46,637 bases of DNA from Bacillota bacterium. GTDB taxonomy: Bacteria; Bacillota; Clostridia; Lachnospirales; Lachnospiraceae. This document shows positions 16,427 through 25,377 of the stretch, piece by piece. Each line of letters begins with the position of its first letter. Positions within the stretch are counted from its first letter, which is position 1. The notes beneath the pieces are model-generated. The model was not told the origin of the DNA and ran no database searches. It worked only from the letters and a program-made list of their open reading frames with translations. Location of the stretch: positions 1 through 46,637 of the forward strand of contig JAQXYZ010000115.1 of NCBI GenBank assembly GCA_029226935.1. Reading direction: 5' to 3'. The position numbers were made by a program, and so were the translations under genes.

Positions 16427-17317
16427 TTATAAATCAAGACTTCCGTGTGCCTTATCAACTGTTTCTTTAATCAAATCCGATATATCCTTCTGCCATGAAT
16501 AACCACTTTTCTTATCTGTAATCCCCAAAAGTGCATCTTCTGCCTCGGTCTCGGCAATGCCTGCTGTCTCCTTAAGTCTGTCTTCGTTTTTACGCAAATG
16601 AACCAAATACTCAATATTTCCTTCCGGTCCCTTGATTGGAGAAAAATCCAGATGCAGCACGTCGAACCCGATAAAATCAGCAAAGTCAATCACTTTTCTG
16701 ATTACCTCCTCATGCACCCCCGGCTCACGGACAACACCCTTTTTCCCTACCTTATCACGTCCGGCTTCAAACTGCGGTTTAATCAGACAAACCATTTCAC
16801 CGCTTTCTTTAAGAAGCGCTCTTGCCGGCAATAAAATTTTCGTAAGAGAAATAAAAGAAACATCTACAGATGCAAAATCCAGTTGATCCTGAATATCTCC
16901 CGGAACCATATATCTGAAATTGGTCTTTTCCATACAGACAACTCTGTCGTCATTTCTCAATTTCCAATCCAACTGTCCATGACCAACATCAACAGCATAC
17001 ACCTTTGTTGCCCCGTTTTGCAGCATGCAGTCGGTAAACCCTCCTGTAGATGCCCCAATATCCATGCAAATCTTTTCTTTTAACACTACCCCGAACTGAT
17101 TCACAGCCTTCTCCAGTTTCAGTCCGCCCCTGCTTACATATTTCTGGACGCTGCCCCTAACTTCTATCCGCACCTTATCAGAATCGAATACCGATCCTGC
17201 CTTATCCTCACGCTGTCCGTCAACAAATACTGTTCCCGACATAATGATAGCCTTCGCCTTTTCCCTTGAAGGTGCATACCCTTCCTTTACAAGCAATACA
17301 TCAAGCCGTTCCTTCAT
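16427..17317 (-). CDS. tlyA: TlyA-family rRNA 2'-O-methyltransferase
   Basis: Predicted SAM-dependent 2'-O-methyltransferase of ribosomal RNA (hemolysin A family; YqxC in B. subtilis). It has an S4 RNA-binding domain (about 1-62; MKERLDVLLVKEGYAPSREKAK) followed by an FtsJ-like Rossmann domain with SAM motif MDIGASTGGFTDC and catalytic-type residues in VDVSFISL and VCLIKPQFE. 296 aa. It starts 2 bases after the dxs stop, so is translationally linked to dxs. A true haemolysin role is unlikely. Confidence 0.93.
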   Translation of the reverse strand: MKERLDVLLVKEGYAPSREKAKAIIMSGTVFVDGQREDKAGSVFDSDKVRIEVRGSVQKYVSRGGLKLEKAVNQFGVVLKEKICMDIGASTGGFTDCMLQNGATKVYAVDVGHGQLDWKLRNDDRVVCMEKTNFRYMVPGDIQDQLDFASVDVSFISLTKILLPARALLKESGEMVCLIKPQFEAGRDKVGKKGVVREPGVHEEVIRKVIDFADFIGFDVLHLDFSPIKGPEGNIEYLVHLRKNEDRLKETAGIAETEAEDALLGITDKKSGYSWQKDISDLIKETVDKAHGSLDL

Positions 17318-17319
17318 TC

Positions 17320-19179
17320 TTAGCTTTCCATTTCCCTCTTAATTCTATCTGTGATTGTTTCTGCATCAATCCCAATTTCCTTTTTCAGCAGATCCACATT
17401 TCCATGTTCTACATACTCATCAGGAATCGCAATTGTCAAAAACCGTACCTTATTTGAGAGTCCGTCCACAGCTTCTCTGACCTTTTCTCCATATCCACCG
17501 CTTGCAACATTTTCTTCCATGGTAACCACCAGATTGTGATTCTCCACTGCCCACTTTACCGCTTCCAAATCAATCGGTTTTACAAATCTCGCATTGATCA
17601 GACTGCATTTATATCCTGCATCATTTAGCATTTCCTTAACTGTTTCTGCCGTTTTTACCATGCTTCCCACCGCCATCAGACATATATCGCCTTCCGCGTA
17701 GATCAGCTCTGATTTTCCAAGTTCAACAGGTGCTCTGTATTCTTTAAGCCCTGCATAAGCCTCCCCTCTGGGATAACGGATGGCAATAGGGGCATCAAAA
17801 GCAACCGCAAACTTCAGCATATCCGAAAGTTCCCACTTATTCTTAGGCGCCATAATATGCATACCCGGAATAGAGGACAGGTAAGACAAATCAAAAATAC
17901 CCTGATGAGTTTCTCCATCACTCCCCACCAGACCGGCTCTGTCAATGGCAAACACCACAGGCAGATTCTGTATACACACATCATGAAGGATCTGATCATA
18001 TGCCCGCTGAAGGAAAGAAGAATAAATTGCCACCACTGGTCTTAAACCGCCTGCCGCCAGTCCTGCTGCAAAGGTAACCGCATGTTCTTCCGCAATGCCT
18101 ACATCAAAGAAACGATCAGGATACATGTTCCTGAAACGCTTTAATCCGGTTCCATCCGGCATTGCCGCGGTAATTGCAACTACATTTTTATCTCTCGCCC
18201 CCAGCTTCGTCATAACTGTAGAGAAAATATCTGTATAGTTTGCCGTAGTTCTTGGTTTACTTGGAAGCCCGGTTTCTATATCAAAAGGTTCTGCGCCATG
18301 AAATCTTGCCGGATGGCGTTCTGCCGGAGCAAATCCCTTGCCCTTTTGAGTAATTACATGTACAATAACTGCATTTCTAATTCTTCTTGCCTCCTGAAAT
18401 GCTCTGAGCATAGCCTGAATATCATGACCGTCCACAGGCCCTAGGTAAGTAACACCCATATCTTCAAAAAACATCCCCGGAACTACCAGTTGTTTGAAGC
18501 TGCTTTTTGCCTTGCGAATTCCCTCTACAACCTTATCTCCCTTGGGAATATCCTTTAAGGTTTTATAAACGCCTTCCTTAATATCCAGATAAGCATTGGC
18601 ACTTCTTAAGTTGTTCAGGTATTTGGAAACACCACCCACGTTTTCCGAAATAGACATGTTATTATCGTTTAAAACGATAATAAAATTAGTTTCCAGCTTC
18701 GCAGCGTTATTGAGTGCCTCATAAGCCATTCCTCCGGTAAGTGATCCGTCTCCTATTACCGAAACAATGGTATTGCTTCTTCCCTGAATATCTCTTGCCT
18801 TGACAAGCCCAAGTCCGGCAGAAATAGAAGTAGAACTGTGCCCTGTATCAAAACAGTCACAGTCACTTTCCTTACGTTTAGGAAAACCACTCATTCCGCC
18901 AAACTTGCGTAAATTTTCAAAACCATCCTTTCTTCCTGTGAGAAACTTATGGGTGTAGGATTGATGTCCCACATCCCAAACCAGTTTATCCTCCGGAAGA
19001 TTCAAAAACAGATGCAGTGCCATTGTCAGCTCCACAGCACCTAAGTTGGACCCCAGATGTCCTCCCGTATGAGAAATCTTTTCAATCAGGAACTCTCTTA
19101 TTTCCTGTGCAAGCTCCTGATAGTCCGATGGATCTATATTTTTGATATCATTGACGCCTTTAATCTTATCAAGCAACAT
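17320..19179 (-). CDS. dxs: 1-deoxy-D-xylulose-5-phosphate synthase
   Basis: Thiamine-diphosphate enzyme that condenses pyruvate and glyceraldehyde-3-phosphate, the first step of the MEP isoprenoid pathway. It shows HTGGHLGSNLGAVELT at the N-terminus and the TPP/Mg2+ motif GDGSLTGGMAYEALNNA through LNDNNMS. The transketolase pyrimidine domain has DVGIAEEHAVTFAAGLA, and the C-terminal domain has MEENVASGGYGE. 619 aa, full length. It is downstream of ispA, so precursor synthesis and prenyl elongation sit together. Confidence 0.98.
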   Translation of the reverse strand: MLLDKIKGVNDIKNIDPSDYQELAQEIREFLIEKISHTGGHLGSNLGAVELTMALHLFLNLPEDKLVWDVGHQSYTHKFLTGRKDGFENLRKFGGMSGFPKRKESDCDCFDTGHSSTSISAGLGLVKARDIQGRSNTIVSVIGDGSLTGGMAYEALNNAAKLETNFIIVLNDNNMSISENVGGVSKYLNNLRSANAYLDIKEGVYKTLKDIPKGDKVVEGIRKAKSSFKQLVVPGMFFEDMGVTYLGPVDGHDIQAMLRAFQEARRIRNAVIVHVITQKGKGFAPAERHPARFHGAEPFDIETGLPSKPRTTANYTDIFSTVMTKLGARDKNVVAITAAMPDGTGLKRFRNMYPDRFFDVGIAEEHAVTFAAGLAAGGLRPVVAIYSSFLQRAYDQILHDVCIQNLPVVFAIDRAGLVGSDGETHQGIFDLSYLSSIPGMHIMAPKNKWELSDMLKFAVAFDAPIAIRYPRGEAYAGLKEYRAPVELGKSELIYAEGDICLMAVGSMVKTAETVKEMLNDAGYKCSLINARFVKPIDLEAVKWAVENHNLVVTMEENVASGGYGEKVREAVDGLSNKVRFLTIAIPDEYVEHGNVDLLKKEIGIDAETITDRIKREMES

Positions 19180-19222
19180 TTTTCATCCTTCTTTTCTTCC
19201 GTTCAGCCTTTATAACCGACTG

Positions 19223-20122
19223 CTACTTTTCTCTGGTAATCAGAGATGCCACAAGCTCTTCCATGAAAACATTCCTCTTTTTACAGGATCTTAAGATTGT
19301 AAGTGCTTCATCTGACAGCTTCTTTACTTCTGTCTTAGACTCCTCAAGTCCATGAAGTGCCACATATGTAAGCTTATGATTTTTTTCATCGCTTCCTACA
19401 GGCTTTCCCAAAACTTCCATGGTACTGGTAACATCCAGAATATCATCCTGAATCTGAAAAGCAATTCCAATGTTATAAGCAGCCTTTTCCATTGCTGTAA
19501 TCTCGGATTGCCCTGCCCCTGCAAGAATTGCCCCTATCATCATAGCTGCCTGAAGCAGTGCCGCCGTCTTATTTTCATGAATAAACAAAAGCAGTTCTTC
19601 CGTAACCTGCATTCCGCTTTCAGCTTCAATATCTGCAGTCTGCCCGCCAATCATTCCATAAATGCCGGATTTATTTCCAAGAACCCGGATTGCTTCTGCT
19701 ACCCGTTTCATTTCTTCCTGTCCTTCTGCCATATCAAATGCACAAACTGCTGTTTCGAATGCCAGATTGAGCAGACCGTCTCCTGCAAGTATTGCCATTC
19801 CGTCTCCATAAACATTCCAGGTTGTTTTGCGCCCTCTGCGGTATTCGTCGTTGTCCATTGCCGGCAGATCATCATGTACCAATGAGTAATTATGAATCAT
19901 TTCCAGCGCTGCCATAAAGGGTTCTATGATTTTCCCCTCTCCTCCAAATAAAAGGAAGCTTTCCTCCATCAGAATCGGACGAAGTCTCTTTCCACCTGCC
20001 ATAGCACTGTAGTTCATAGCTTCCATGACTTTCTTCTGATATCCTTTTTCTTCCGGCAGATATTGTCTTAAGACCGCTTCTGCCCTGTCAGTCTTTGCAC
20101 TTAGCGTCTCTTTAAAATTCAT
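19223..20122 (-). CDS. ispA: Short-chain polyprenyl (farnesyl) diphosphate synthase
   Basis: Makes C15 (possibly C20) prenyl diphosphate from IPP and DMAPP. It carries the first aspartate-rich motif with the bacterial four-residue spacing (DDLPAMDND) and the second motif DDILD, plus GGKRLRP for IPP binding. The ATG at 20122 (299 aa) overlaps the xseB 3' end by 11 bases and has GGAGAG upstream. The longer frame from 20140 lacks a site. Product chain length cannot be set from sequence alone. Confidence 0.95.
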   Translation of the reverse strand: MNFKETLSAKTDRAEAVLRQYLPEEKGYQKKVMEAMNYSAMAGGKRLRPILMEESFLLFGGEGKIIEPFMAALEMIHNYSLVHDDLPAMDNDEYRRGRKTTWNVYGDGMAILAGDGLLNLAFETAVCAFDMAEGQEEMKRVAEAIRVLGNKSGIYGMIGGQTADIEAESGMQVTEELLLFIHENKTAALLQAAMMIGAILAGAGQSEITAMEKAAYNIGIAFQIQDDILDVTSTMEVLGKPVGSDEKNHKLTYVALHGLEESKTEVKKLSDEALTILRSCKKRNVFMEELVASLITREK

Positions 20123-20330
20123 GAGTCTCTCCATCTTCATTCAGTACCAGCACTCTTTTTTCAACCTGATCAATCGCCTGATTACATTTTTTGAGCAGTT
20201 CCATACCATCTTTATAAATTCGAAAGGATTCTTCCAGCGAAATATCTTCCTGCTCTAACGCTGCAACCGTCTCCTCCAGTTTATCGAATGCTTCCTCCAG
20301 ATTCAGTTCTTTTCCTTCTGTTTTCTGCAT
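20112..20330 (-). CDS. xseB: Exodeoxyribonuclease VII small subunit
   Basis: Helical-hairpin subunit that binds the XseA C-terminus. The 72-residue product has the family motif FDKLEETVAALEQEDISLEESF followed by a long helix (KDGMELLKKC). The ATG at 20330 has AAGGAG seven bases upstream; a TTG in frame at 20336 is less likely. It begins right at the end of xseA and overlaps ispA. Confidence 0.95.
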   Translation of the reverse strand: MQKTEGKELNLEEAFDKLEETVAALEQEDISLEESFRIYKDGMELLKKCNQAIDQVEKRVLVLNEDGETHEF

Positions 20331-20332
20331 AT

Positions 20333-21559
20333 TCAATCTCCTTGCATCATAATCTGCTCATCTGCAGAGTGTTTTGCAGTTACCTCTGCCTCTATCCTGC
20401 CGTTTTTCACATGGATTTGAAGTCGATCCCCCACACAGACTCTGTCAATATCAGTTACTGTCCTGCCTGCTTCATCAGCGACATAAGAATATCCCTGATT
20501 CAGCTTATCCAAAGGGGAAAGCCCCTTTAACCTCTCTATATAGATTGCCAGCCTGTGTCTGTTATTATTAATTTTATTTCTGATTAAAGTCCCCAGTCTT
20601 TCTTCCAACGAAATGGCATAGGTCCTTTTCTCCCTGATTCTACCCATAGGGCTGTTGTTTTTTAATCTTACGTCAAGTGTACTGAGTCTGGCACGATTCA
20701 GTGCAATCATTCCCTGCATATGTCGGTTCAGCATAGATTTGTATCCATCAAGCTGTCCCAACAGAATTGACACATCATAAACAGCCAGCTCTGCTGCGGC
20801 TGATGGCGTAGGTGCACGCAAGTCTGCCACATAATCAATGATGGTGGTATCTGTCTCATGCCCCACTGCGGAAATAACGGGAATACTGCAGTCAAAAACT
20901 GCCTGTGCAACTGCTTCCTCGTTAAAGGCCCATAAATCTTCTATGGAGCCGCCTCCACGTCCCACAATCATCACATCCACCTGCTTTTGTTCAAGCATCC
21001 GAATTCCCTTTATGATGCTCGCCGGTGCTGCTTCTCCCTGCACAATTGCAGGATAAAGAATAATCTGCACATAAGGGTTTCTTCTGGAAGATATATTGAT
21101 AATATCTCTCACTGCTGCTCCGGTAGGTGCCGTTACAACACCAACCGTCCTCACGAATCTCGGAATCGGCTTTTTGTATTCCGGTGCAAACATCCCACGT
21201 TCCAAAAGCTCCTGCTTTAGCCGTTCAAACCTTTCATACAGTTCTCCCGCACCATCCTGCCGGATTTTTCTGGCATACATTTGATATTTGCCGTCTCTTT
21301 CATATACATCAATCGTTCCGCTGACTATGACCTGCATTCCCTCACTCATCCGAAATGTAAGACCGGAGCGATTTCCCGCAAACATCACACATGAAATCGT
21401 TCCTTTCCCATCCTTTAGAGTAAAATAAATATGTCCGGAGGAATGATACTTACAATTGCTGACTTCTCCTTTCACAGACAGCTCCTGAAGCAAAAAATCC
21501 TGCGCGAACATATTCTTAATATATGAATTTATCTGTCCTACTGTATAAACATTCTGCAT
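20333..21559 (-). CDS. xseA: Exodeoxyribonuclease VII large subunit
   Basis: Catalytic subunit that cleaves single-stranded DNA to oligonucleotides. It has an N-terminal OB fold (about 1-100; VKGEVSNCKYHSSGHIYFTLKD) and the catalytic core with TAPTGAAVRDI, VGRGGGSIEDLWAFN and SAVGHETDTTI. The coiled-coil C-terminus that binds XseB is shorter than in Escherichia coli, which is usual for Firmicutes (408 aa). It sits 12 bases after nusB. Confidence 0.97.
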   Translation of the reverse strand: MQNVYTVGQINSYIKNMFAQDFLLQELSVKGEVSNCKYHSSGHIYFTLKDGKGTISCVMFAGNRSGLTFRMSEGMQVIVSGTIDVYERDGKYQMYARKIRQDGAGELYERFERLKQELLERGMFAPEYKKPIPRFVRTVGVVTAPTGAAVRDIINISSRRNPYVQIILYPAIVQGEAAPASIIKGIRMLEQKQVDVMIVGRGGGSIEDLWAFNEEAVAQAVFDCSIPVISAVGHETDTTIIDYVADLRAPTPSAAAELAVYDVSILLGQLDGYKSMLNRHMQGMIALNRARLSTLDVRLKNNSPMGRIREKRTYAISLEERLGTLIRNKINNNRHRLAIYIERLKGLSPLDKLNQGYSYVADEAGRTVTDIDRVCVGDRLQIHVKNGRIEAEVTAKHSADEQIMMQGD

Positions 21560-21571
21560 GCTCTTTTCCGC

Positions 21572-21970
21572 CTATGCAAACTTTGCCAGCACCCCATTTA
21601 CAAAGGAAGGGGATGAATCCTGCCCGAATTTTTTGGCAAGTTCTACTGCCTCATTGATTGCAACGCCAGTAGGCACTTCCCCATCATGCATAATTTCATA
21701 GACAGCCAGCCGCAATATGGTTAAATCCACCTTGCCCATACGCGCGGTATCCCATCCCTGAACCTTGGCATTCAGCAACCCATCAATTTCGTCTAACTTC
21801 TCGATAATCTTATTAAACTTCTCACTGATTTCAGAATTTTCTTCCTCGGCAGTGTCGTTTTCCTCGTCCTCAAAAAAGAATGCCTCCTGCTGTGCCAATT
21901 CTTCTCTGGGGTTGAACTCTACACGGAACAACAGTTTAAACAACTGTTCCCTCATTTCTCTTCTACTCAT
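21572..21970 (-). CDS. nusB: Transcription antitermination factor NusB
   Basis: All-helical RNA-binding partner of S10 in rRNA antitermination. MSRREMREQLFKLLF at the N-terminus and the C-terminal VAINEAVELAKKFG then FVNGVLAKF segment are diagnostic. An acidic insert (FFEDEENDTAEEENSE, about 30-45) is longer than in B. subtilis. 132 aa. Placed between the Asp23-family gene and xseA as in other Firmicutes, though folD is absent between nusB and xseA. Confidence 0.95.
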   Translation of the reverse strand: MSRREMREQLFKLLFRVEFNPREELAQQEAFFFEDEENDTAEEENSEISEKFNKIIEKLDEIDGLLNAKVQGWDTARMGKVDLTILRLAVYEIMHDGEVPTGVAINEAVELAKKFGQDSSPSFVNGVLAKFA

Positions 21971-21987
21971 TAGAATCCACCCTGTAC

Positions 21988-22374
21988 TTATTTATCTTTC
22001 TGCATATTTACACCGGCAATACGAATGTCCACATCTGACACTTCCAGTCCGGTCATATTTTCTATGGTTGATTTCACTTTCTCCTGAACCTTCTGGGACA
22101 CTACCGGAATATTATAGCCATATTCAACAATCAGTGCCAGATCCGCTTTAACTCTCTTGCCAATGACCTCAACCTTTACTCCCTTTGCAAGATTTTTTAC
22201 TCCCATCTTGCTCATAAGATCATTGGTAATATTGCCCGCCATAGCTGCAACACCATCGACCTCAGTTGCCGCAAGACCTGCAATCATTGCTACAACATCA
22301 TCAGCAATTTTTACAGTACCTAAATCTTCATCTTCCTGTAATACATATGTGTTCTGCTCAATCGTTTTTTCCAT
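21988..22374 (-). CDS. Asp23/Gls24-family envelope stress protein (YqhY-like)
   Basis: Small (128 aa) Asp23-domain protein. The core runs from LGTVKIADDVVAMIAGLAA to VSDVDIRIAGVNM, with the typical GVAAMAG and VEYGYNIPVVS motifs. YqhY-type members next to nusB have been linked to acetyl-CoA carboxylase control in B. subtilis. Here accBC is not adjacent, so that role is not supported by context. The start at 22374 has AAAGGA upstream; the frame is open to 22425 but overlaps the promoter. Confidence 0.92.
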   Translation of the reverse strand: MEKTIEQNTYVLQEDEDLGTVKIADDVVAMIAGLAATEVDGVAAMAGNITNDLMSKMGVKNLAKGVKVEVIGKRVKADLALIVEYGYNIPVVSQKVQEKVKSTIENMTGLEVSDVDIRIAGVNMQKDK

Positions 22375-22420
22375 AATAATGTTCCTTTCTATCTTTCTGT
22401 TGCAAGCCTTATAATACTTT

Positions 22421-22429
22421 ATCATACCA
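22421..22429 (-). promoter_or_regulatory. Extended -10 promoter upstream of the Asp23-family gene
   Basis: The minus strand reads TGGTATGAT, an extended -10 (TGn TATGAT), 47 bases before the start codon at 22374. The -35 region (TATGCA at 17 bases) is poor. It probably starts the long nusB-xse-dxs transcript. Confidence 0.5.
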
Positions 22430-22483
22430 AAATTTATGCTTTTTGCATAGTCCCAGCAGACAAATTACGCATCTATCTGCTTC

Positions 22484-23752
22484 TTATAGCCAGAAGCTTA
22501 AACTAAACTGCTCTTCATTTTCAGCGTAAGAGACTGTTCCCTCCTGACTCTTCAGAAAACGGAAAATTTCCTGCTCTTCAATCAGATATTTGATCATTTC
22601 TTCATACACCAGACTGTTACTGCATTTTAAAGTCACATAATTACTGTTCTTTTCATAAGCCTGCCGGAAAATTTCTTCGAGCATGCTTTCATCCATGCGT
22701 TCAAAATAAAGTCCTTCTCTGACATAATAGTTATCTTCCATGGAACTGCACAACGGAATATCCACAATGGCATCAATGGTATGCGTCTTCTGAAGCTGAT
22801 CGGTGGTAACGCATAGATAATCGTAATTAATAGGAGGGATACTCCCCACCTGTTGTTCCGTATTTCCCTCTACAATCTGATAGGAAGCATCGCCCCACGT
22901 GGTATCAATATAATAATAATTTCCATCCAGTCTGACCAAATTCCATGCATGTCCTTCTCCACCTGAAACCCTTCCCATAATCAGGGCAGTCTCAATTCCT
23001 ATTTCATTCAGGAGATACTGGGTCGCCTTTGCATATCCCTGACACACGCTTTTGCCGTAGATAAAAACAGAGCATATATTCTGATTATCTGGAATTTCTG
23101 CATCATATTCTGTCTGGTTGATAATATATTCGTAAATATATTTCGCTTTTTGGTATTGATCCAGCCCCGGTTCCATTCCGGTCAGACATTTTTCCACATA
23201 CTGGTCAATTTTTTCTTTTCTAAGCTCCGCTTCCTCTTGGCTCACGTTATATGTGCCGGAAAAAGTAATCTTTTTGACGATGTCCCCCAGCGTATATCGT
23301 GTAAATGTATATCCATCCACATAAAAGATTTCAGGATGATCGTTCATCACACACTGAAAGGCCTTTTCTATTATTTCCGTTTCCGTACAGGACAGCGCAA
23401 CATCCTCTCCGAATTCCTGTAATGCTTTCAGAATCTCTGCATATATAATCTGCTCCTCTTCACTAAGCCGTTCATAATAGAAGCGCCTTGTCTGCTGATT
23501 TCTGATAGAGGCAACCTCATCCTCCGAAATGCTTTCTATCTGGTCCAGCTCATCCGCATCAGCCTCCTGCATTTGACCTTTTGGGGATGAAGCTTCTGAC
23601 GGCATGTCCTCTTCCACGCTGTCAGTGGACTGTACTTCTGTATTCAGTTGGGTACTGCTGTCCTTTTGCATGTCCCTTCCCGTTTCATAGCCACAGCTGC
23701 AAAGGAGTAAACTGCATAAAAGGACTGCCGTAATTCTTATCTGTTTTTTCAT
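22484..23752 (-). CDS. Lipoprotein with transglutaminase-like domain
   Basis: Membrane-anchored extracytoplasmic protein. The signal peptide ends in a lipobox (LLLCSC, lipidated Cys about residue 20). A low-complexity acidic/serine linker (about 25-85) leads to a transglutaminase-like domain (about 195-285). That domain has a visible catalytic triad: Cys in GKSVCQGYA, His in [10 protein letters not shown] and Asp in [10 protein letters not shown]. Such proteins are usually inferred to be cysteine proteases or peptide-linking enzymes of the wall, but the substrate is unknown. The ATG directly abuts the prfC stop (TAA then ATG), so translation is probably coupled. No terminator follows. Confidence 0.87.
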   Translation of the reverse strand: MKKQIRITAVLLCSLLLCSCGYETGRDMQKDSSTQLNTEVQSTDSVEEDMPSEASSPKGQMQEADADELDQIESISEDEVASIRNQQTRRFYYERLSEEEQIIYAEILKALQEFGEDVALSCTETEIIEKAFQCVMNDHPEIFYVDGYTFTRYTLGDIVKKITFSGTYNVSQEEAELRKEKIDQYVEKCLTGMEPGLDQYQKAKYIYEYIINQTEYDAEIPDNQNICSVFIYGKSVCQGYAKATQYLLNEIGIETALIMGRVSGGEGHAWNLVRLDGNYYYIDTTWGDASYQIVEGNTEQQVGSIPPINYDYLCVTTDQLQKTHTIDAIVDIPLCSSMEDNYYVREGLYFERMDESMLEEIFRQAYEKNSNYVTLKCSNSLVYEEMIKYLIEEQEIFRFLKSQEGTVSYAENEEQFSLSFWL

Positions 23753-25345
23753 TTAATCACGTCCAAACTCTGAAAGTATTAATCCCTTATTTCTATCAAG
23801 TGTCATTCCAACGCTCCATGCATTAATAAACAAAAGAAGCGGATTACCCTTCAAATCTTTAATTTTCTTCATATCAGAGGTTCCTACAAGCTTATTTAAA
23901 TCAATTTCCTTATTTTCAATCCATCTGATATGCTCATAAGGCAGATTTTCCAATTTAATCTCAACATTGTATTCATTTTCCAGACGGTATTTCAGAACAT
24001 CAAACTGTAGAACACCTACTACACCCACGATAATTTCTTCCATACCGGTATTGAATTCCTGAAAAATCTGAATAGCACCTTCCTGGGCAATTTGTGTAAT
24101 CCCCTTCACAAACTGCTTTCTCTTCATAGTATCTACCTGCCTTACTCTGGCAAAGTGTTCCGGTGCAAACGTAGGAATCCCCTCATATTGGAATTGTTCT
24201 TTCGGCATACACAAGGTGTCTCCTATTGAAAAAATACCCGGGTCAAACACACCTATGATATCCCCGGCATAGGCTTCCTCCAATATCTTTCTTTCACTTG
24301 CCATAATCTGCTGCGGCTGTGAAAGTCTCATTACCTTGCCACCCTGAACATGTTTCACCTCCATGCTTGCCTCGTACTTACCCGAGCATATCCTCATGAA
24401 CGCAATTCTGTCACGATGTGCCTTATTCATATTTGCCTGAATTTTAAATACAAATGCAGAAAACTCGTTTTCTGTAGGAGATATCATACCGATATCTGCC
24501 TTTCTCGAAAGTGGTGTGGTCGTCATCTTAAGAAAATGCTGTAAAAAGAACTCCACACCAAAATTGGTAAGCGCCGAGCCAAAAAATACAGGTGTCAAAT
24601 CCCCTGCCTGTACCATGTCAAGATCAAACTCTGCACTGGCTCCATCTAAAAGCTCTATCTCATCAATCAGCTTGTCCGCCGCATCTTCTCCAATAACTGA
24701 TACCAGGGAATCTCTGTCATTGACTGAGATTTCCATAGTCTCGCCCTCTCTGGTTCCCTTTTCTGTATCAGAATACGTAATTACGCACTGCCTGTCCCTG
24801 TCATAAACACCTTTAAATTTCTTTCCCGAACCGATAGGCCAATTGACCGGGCAGGTGGCAATTCCCAATTCCTTTTCTATTTCATCCAGCAGCTCAAAGG
24901 TGTCATTTGCATCCCTATCCATCTTATTGATAAATGTGAAAATCGGTATTTTTCGCATAACGCAAACCTTAAACAATTTTCGCGTTTGTGCTTCAACACC
25001 CTTAGAAGCATCAATTACCATTACCGCCGAATCGGCTGCCATCAGTGTTCGGTAAGTATCTTCTGAAAAGTCCTGATGTCCCGGTGTATCCAAAATATTG
25101 ATGCAAAAGCCGTCATATTCAAACTGCAAAACGGAAGAAGTAACCGAAATACCTCTTTCCTTCTCAATTTCCATCCAGTCTGAAACCGCATGTCGCGCTG
25201 TTGCCTTTCCTTTCACGCTTCCTGCCAGATTGATTGCTCCTCCATATAAAAGGAATTTTTCTGTCAGTGTCGTCTTACCCGCATCAGGATGGGAAATAAT
25301 TGCAAATGTCCTTCTTCTGTTTATTTCCTGATCATAATTACCCAC
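23753..25345 (-). CDS. prfC: Peptide chain release factor 3
   Basis: GTPase that removes RF1/RF2 from the ribosome after termination. G1 ISHPDAGKTTLTEK, G2 ERGISVTSSV, G3 LDTPGHQDFSEDTYRTL and G4 INKMDRD motifs are intact, followed by the RF3-specific domains II and III (VGVVGVLQFDVLKYRLENEYNV). The frame reads open to 25360, but that codon is the TTG inside the ribosome binding site. I take GTG at 25345 (530 aa), six bases after AGGAG. It is downstream of deoB (32-base gap) and upstream of the lipoprotein. Confidence 0.96.
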   Translation of the reverse strand: MGNYDQEINRRRTFAIISHPDAGKTTLTEKFLLYGGAINLAGSVKGKATARHAVSDWMEIEKERGISVTSSVLQFEYDGFCINILDTPGHQDFSEDTYRTLMAADSAVMVIDASKGVEAQTRKLFKVCVMRKIPIFTFINKMDRDANDTFELLDEIEKELGIATCPVNWPIGSGKKFKGVYDRDRQCVITYSDTEKGTREGETMEISVNDRDSLVSVIGEDAADKLIDEIELLDGASAEFDLDMVQAGDLTPVFFGSALTNFGVEFFLQHFLKMTTTPLSRKADIGMISPTENEFSAFVFKIQANMNKAHRDRIAFMRICSGKYEASMEVKHVQGGKVMRLSQPQQIMASERKILEEAYAGDIIGVFDPGIFSIGDTLCMPKEQFQYEGIPTFAPEHFARVRQVDTMKRKQFVKGITQIAQEGAIQIFQEFNTGMEEIIVGVVGVLQFDVLKYRLENEYNVEIKLENLPYEHIRWIENKEIDLNKLVGTSDMKKIKDLKGNPLLLFINAWSVGMTLDRNKGLILSEFGRD

Positions 25346-25377
25346 GTGTCTCTCCTCCAAGTCTTTCTTAATGTATC

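Noticed and set aside
16387-16458. N-terminal extension of nadK overlapping tlyA
   Set aside because: The extension has no family similarity and the ATG at 16386 has a better ribosome binding site.
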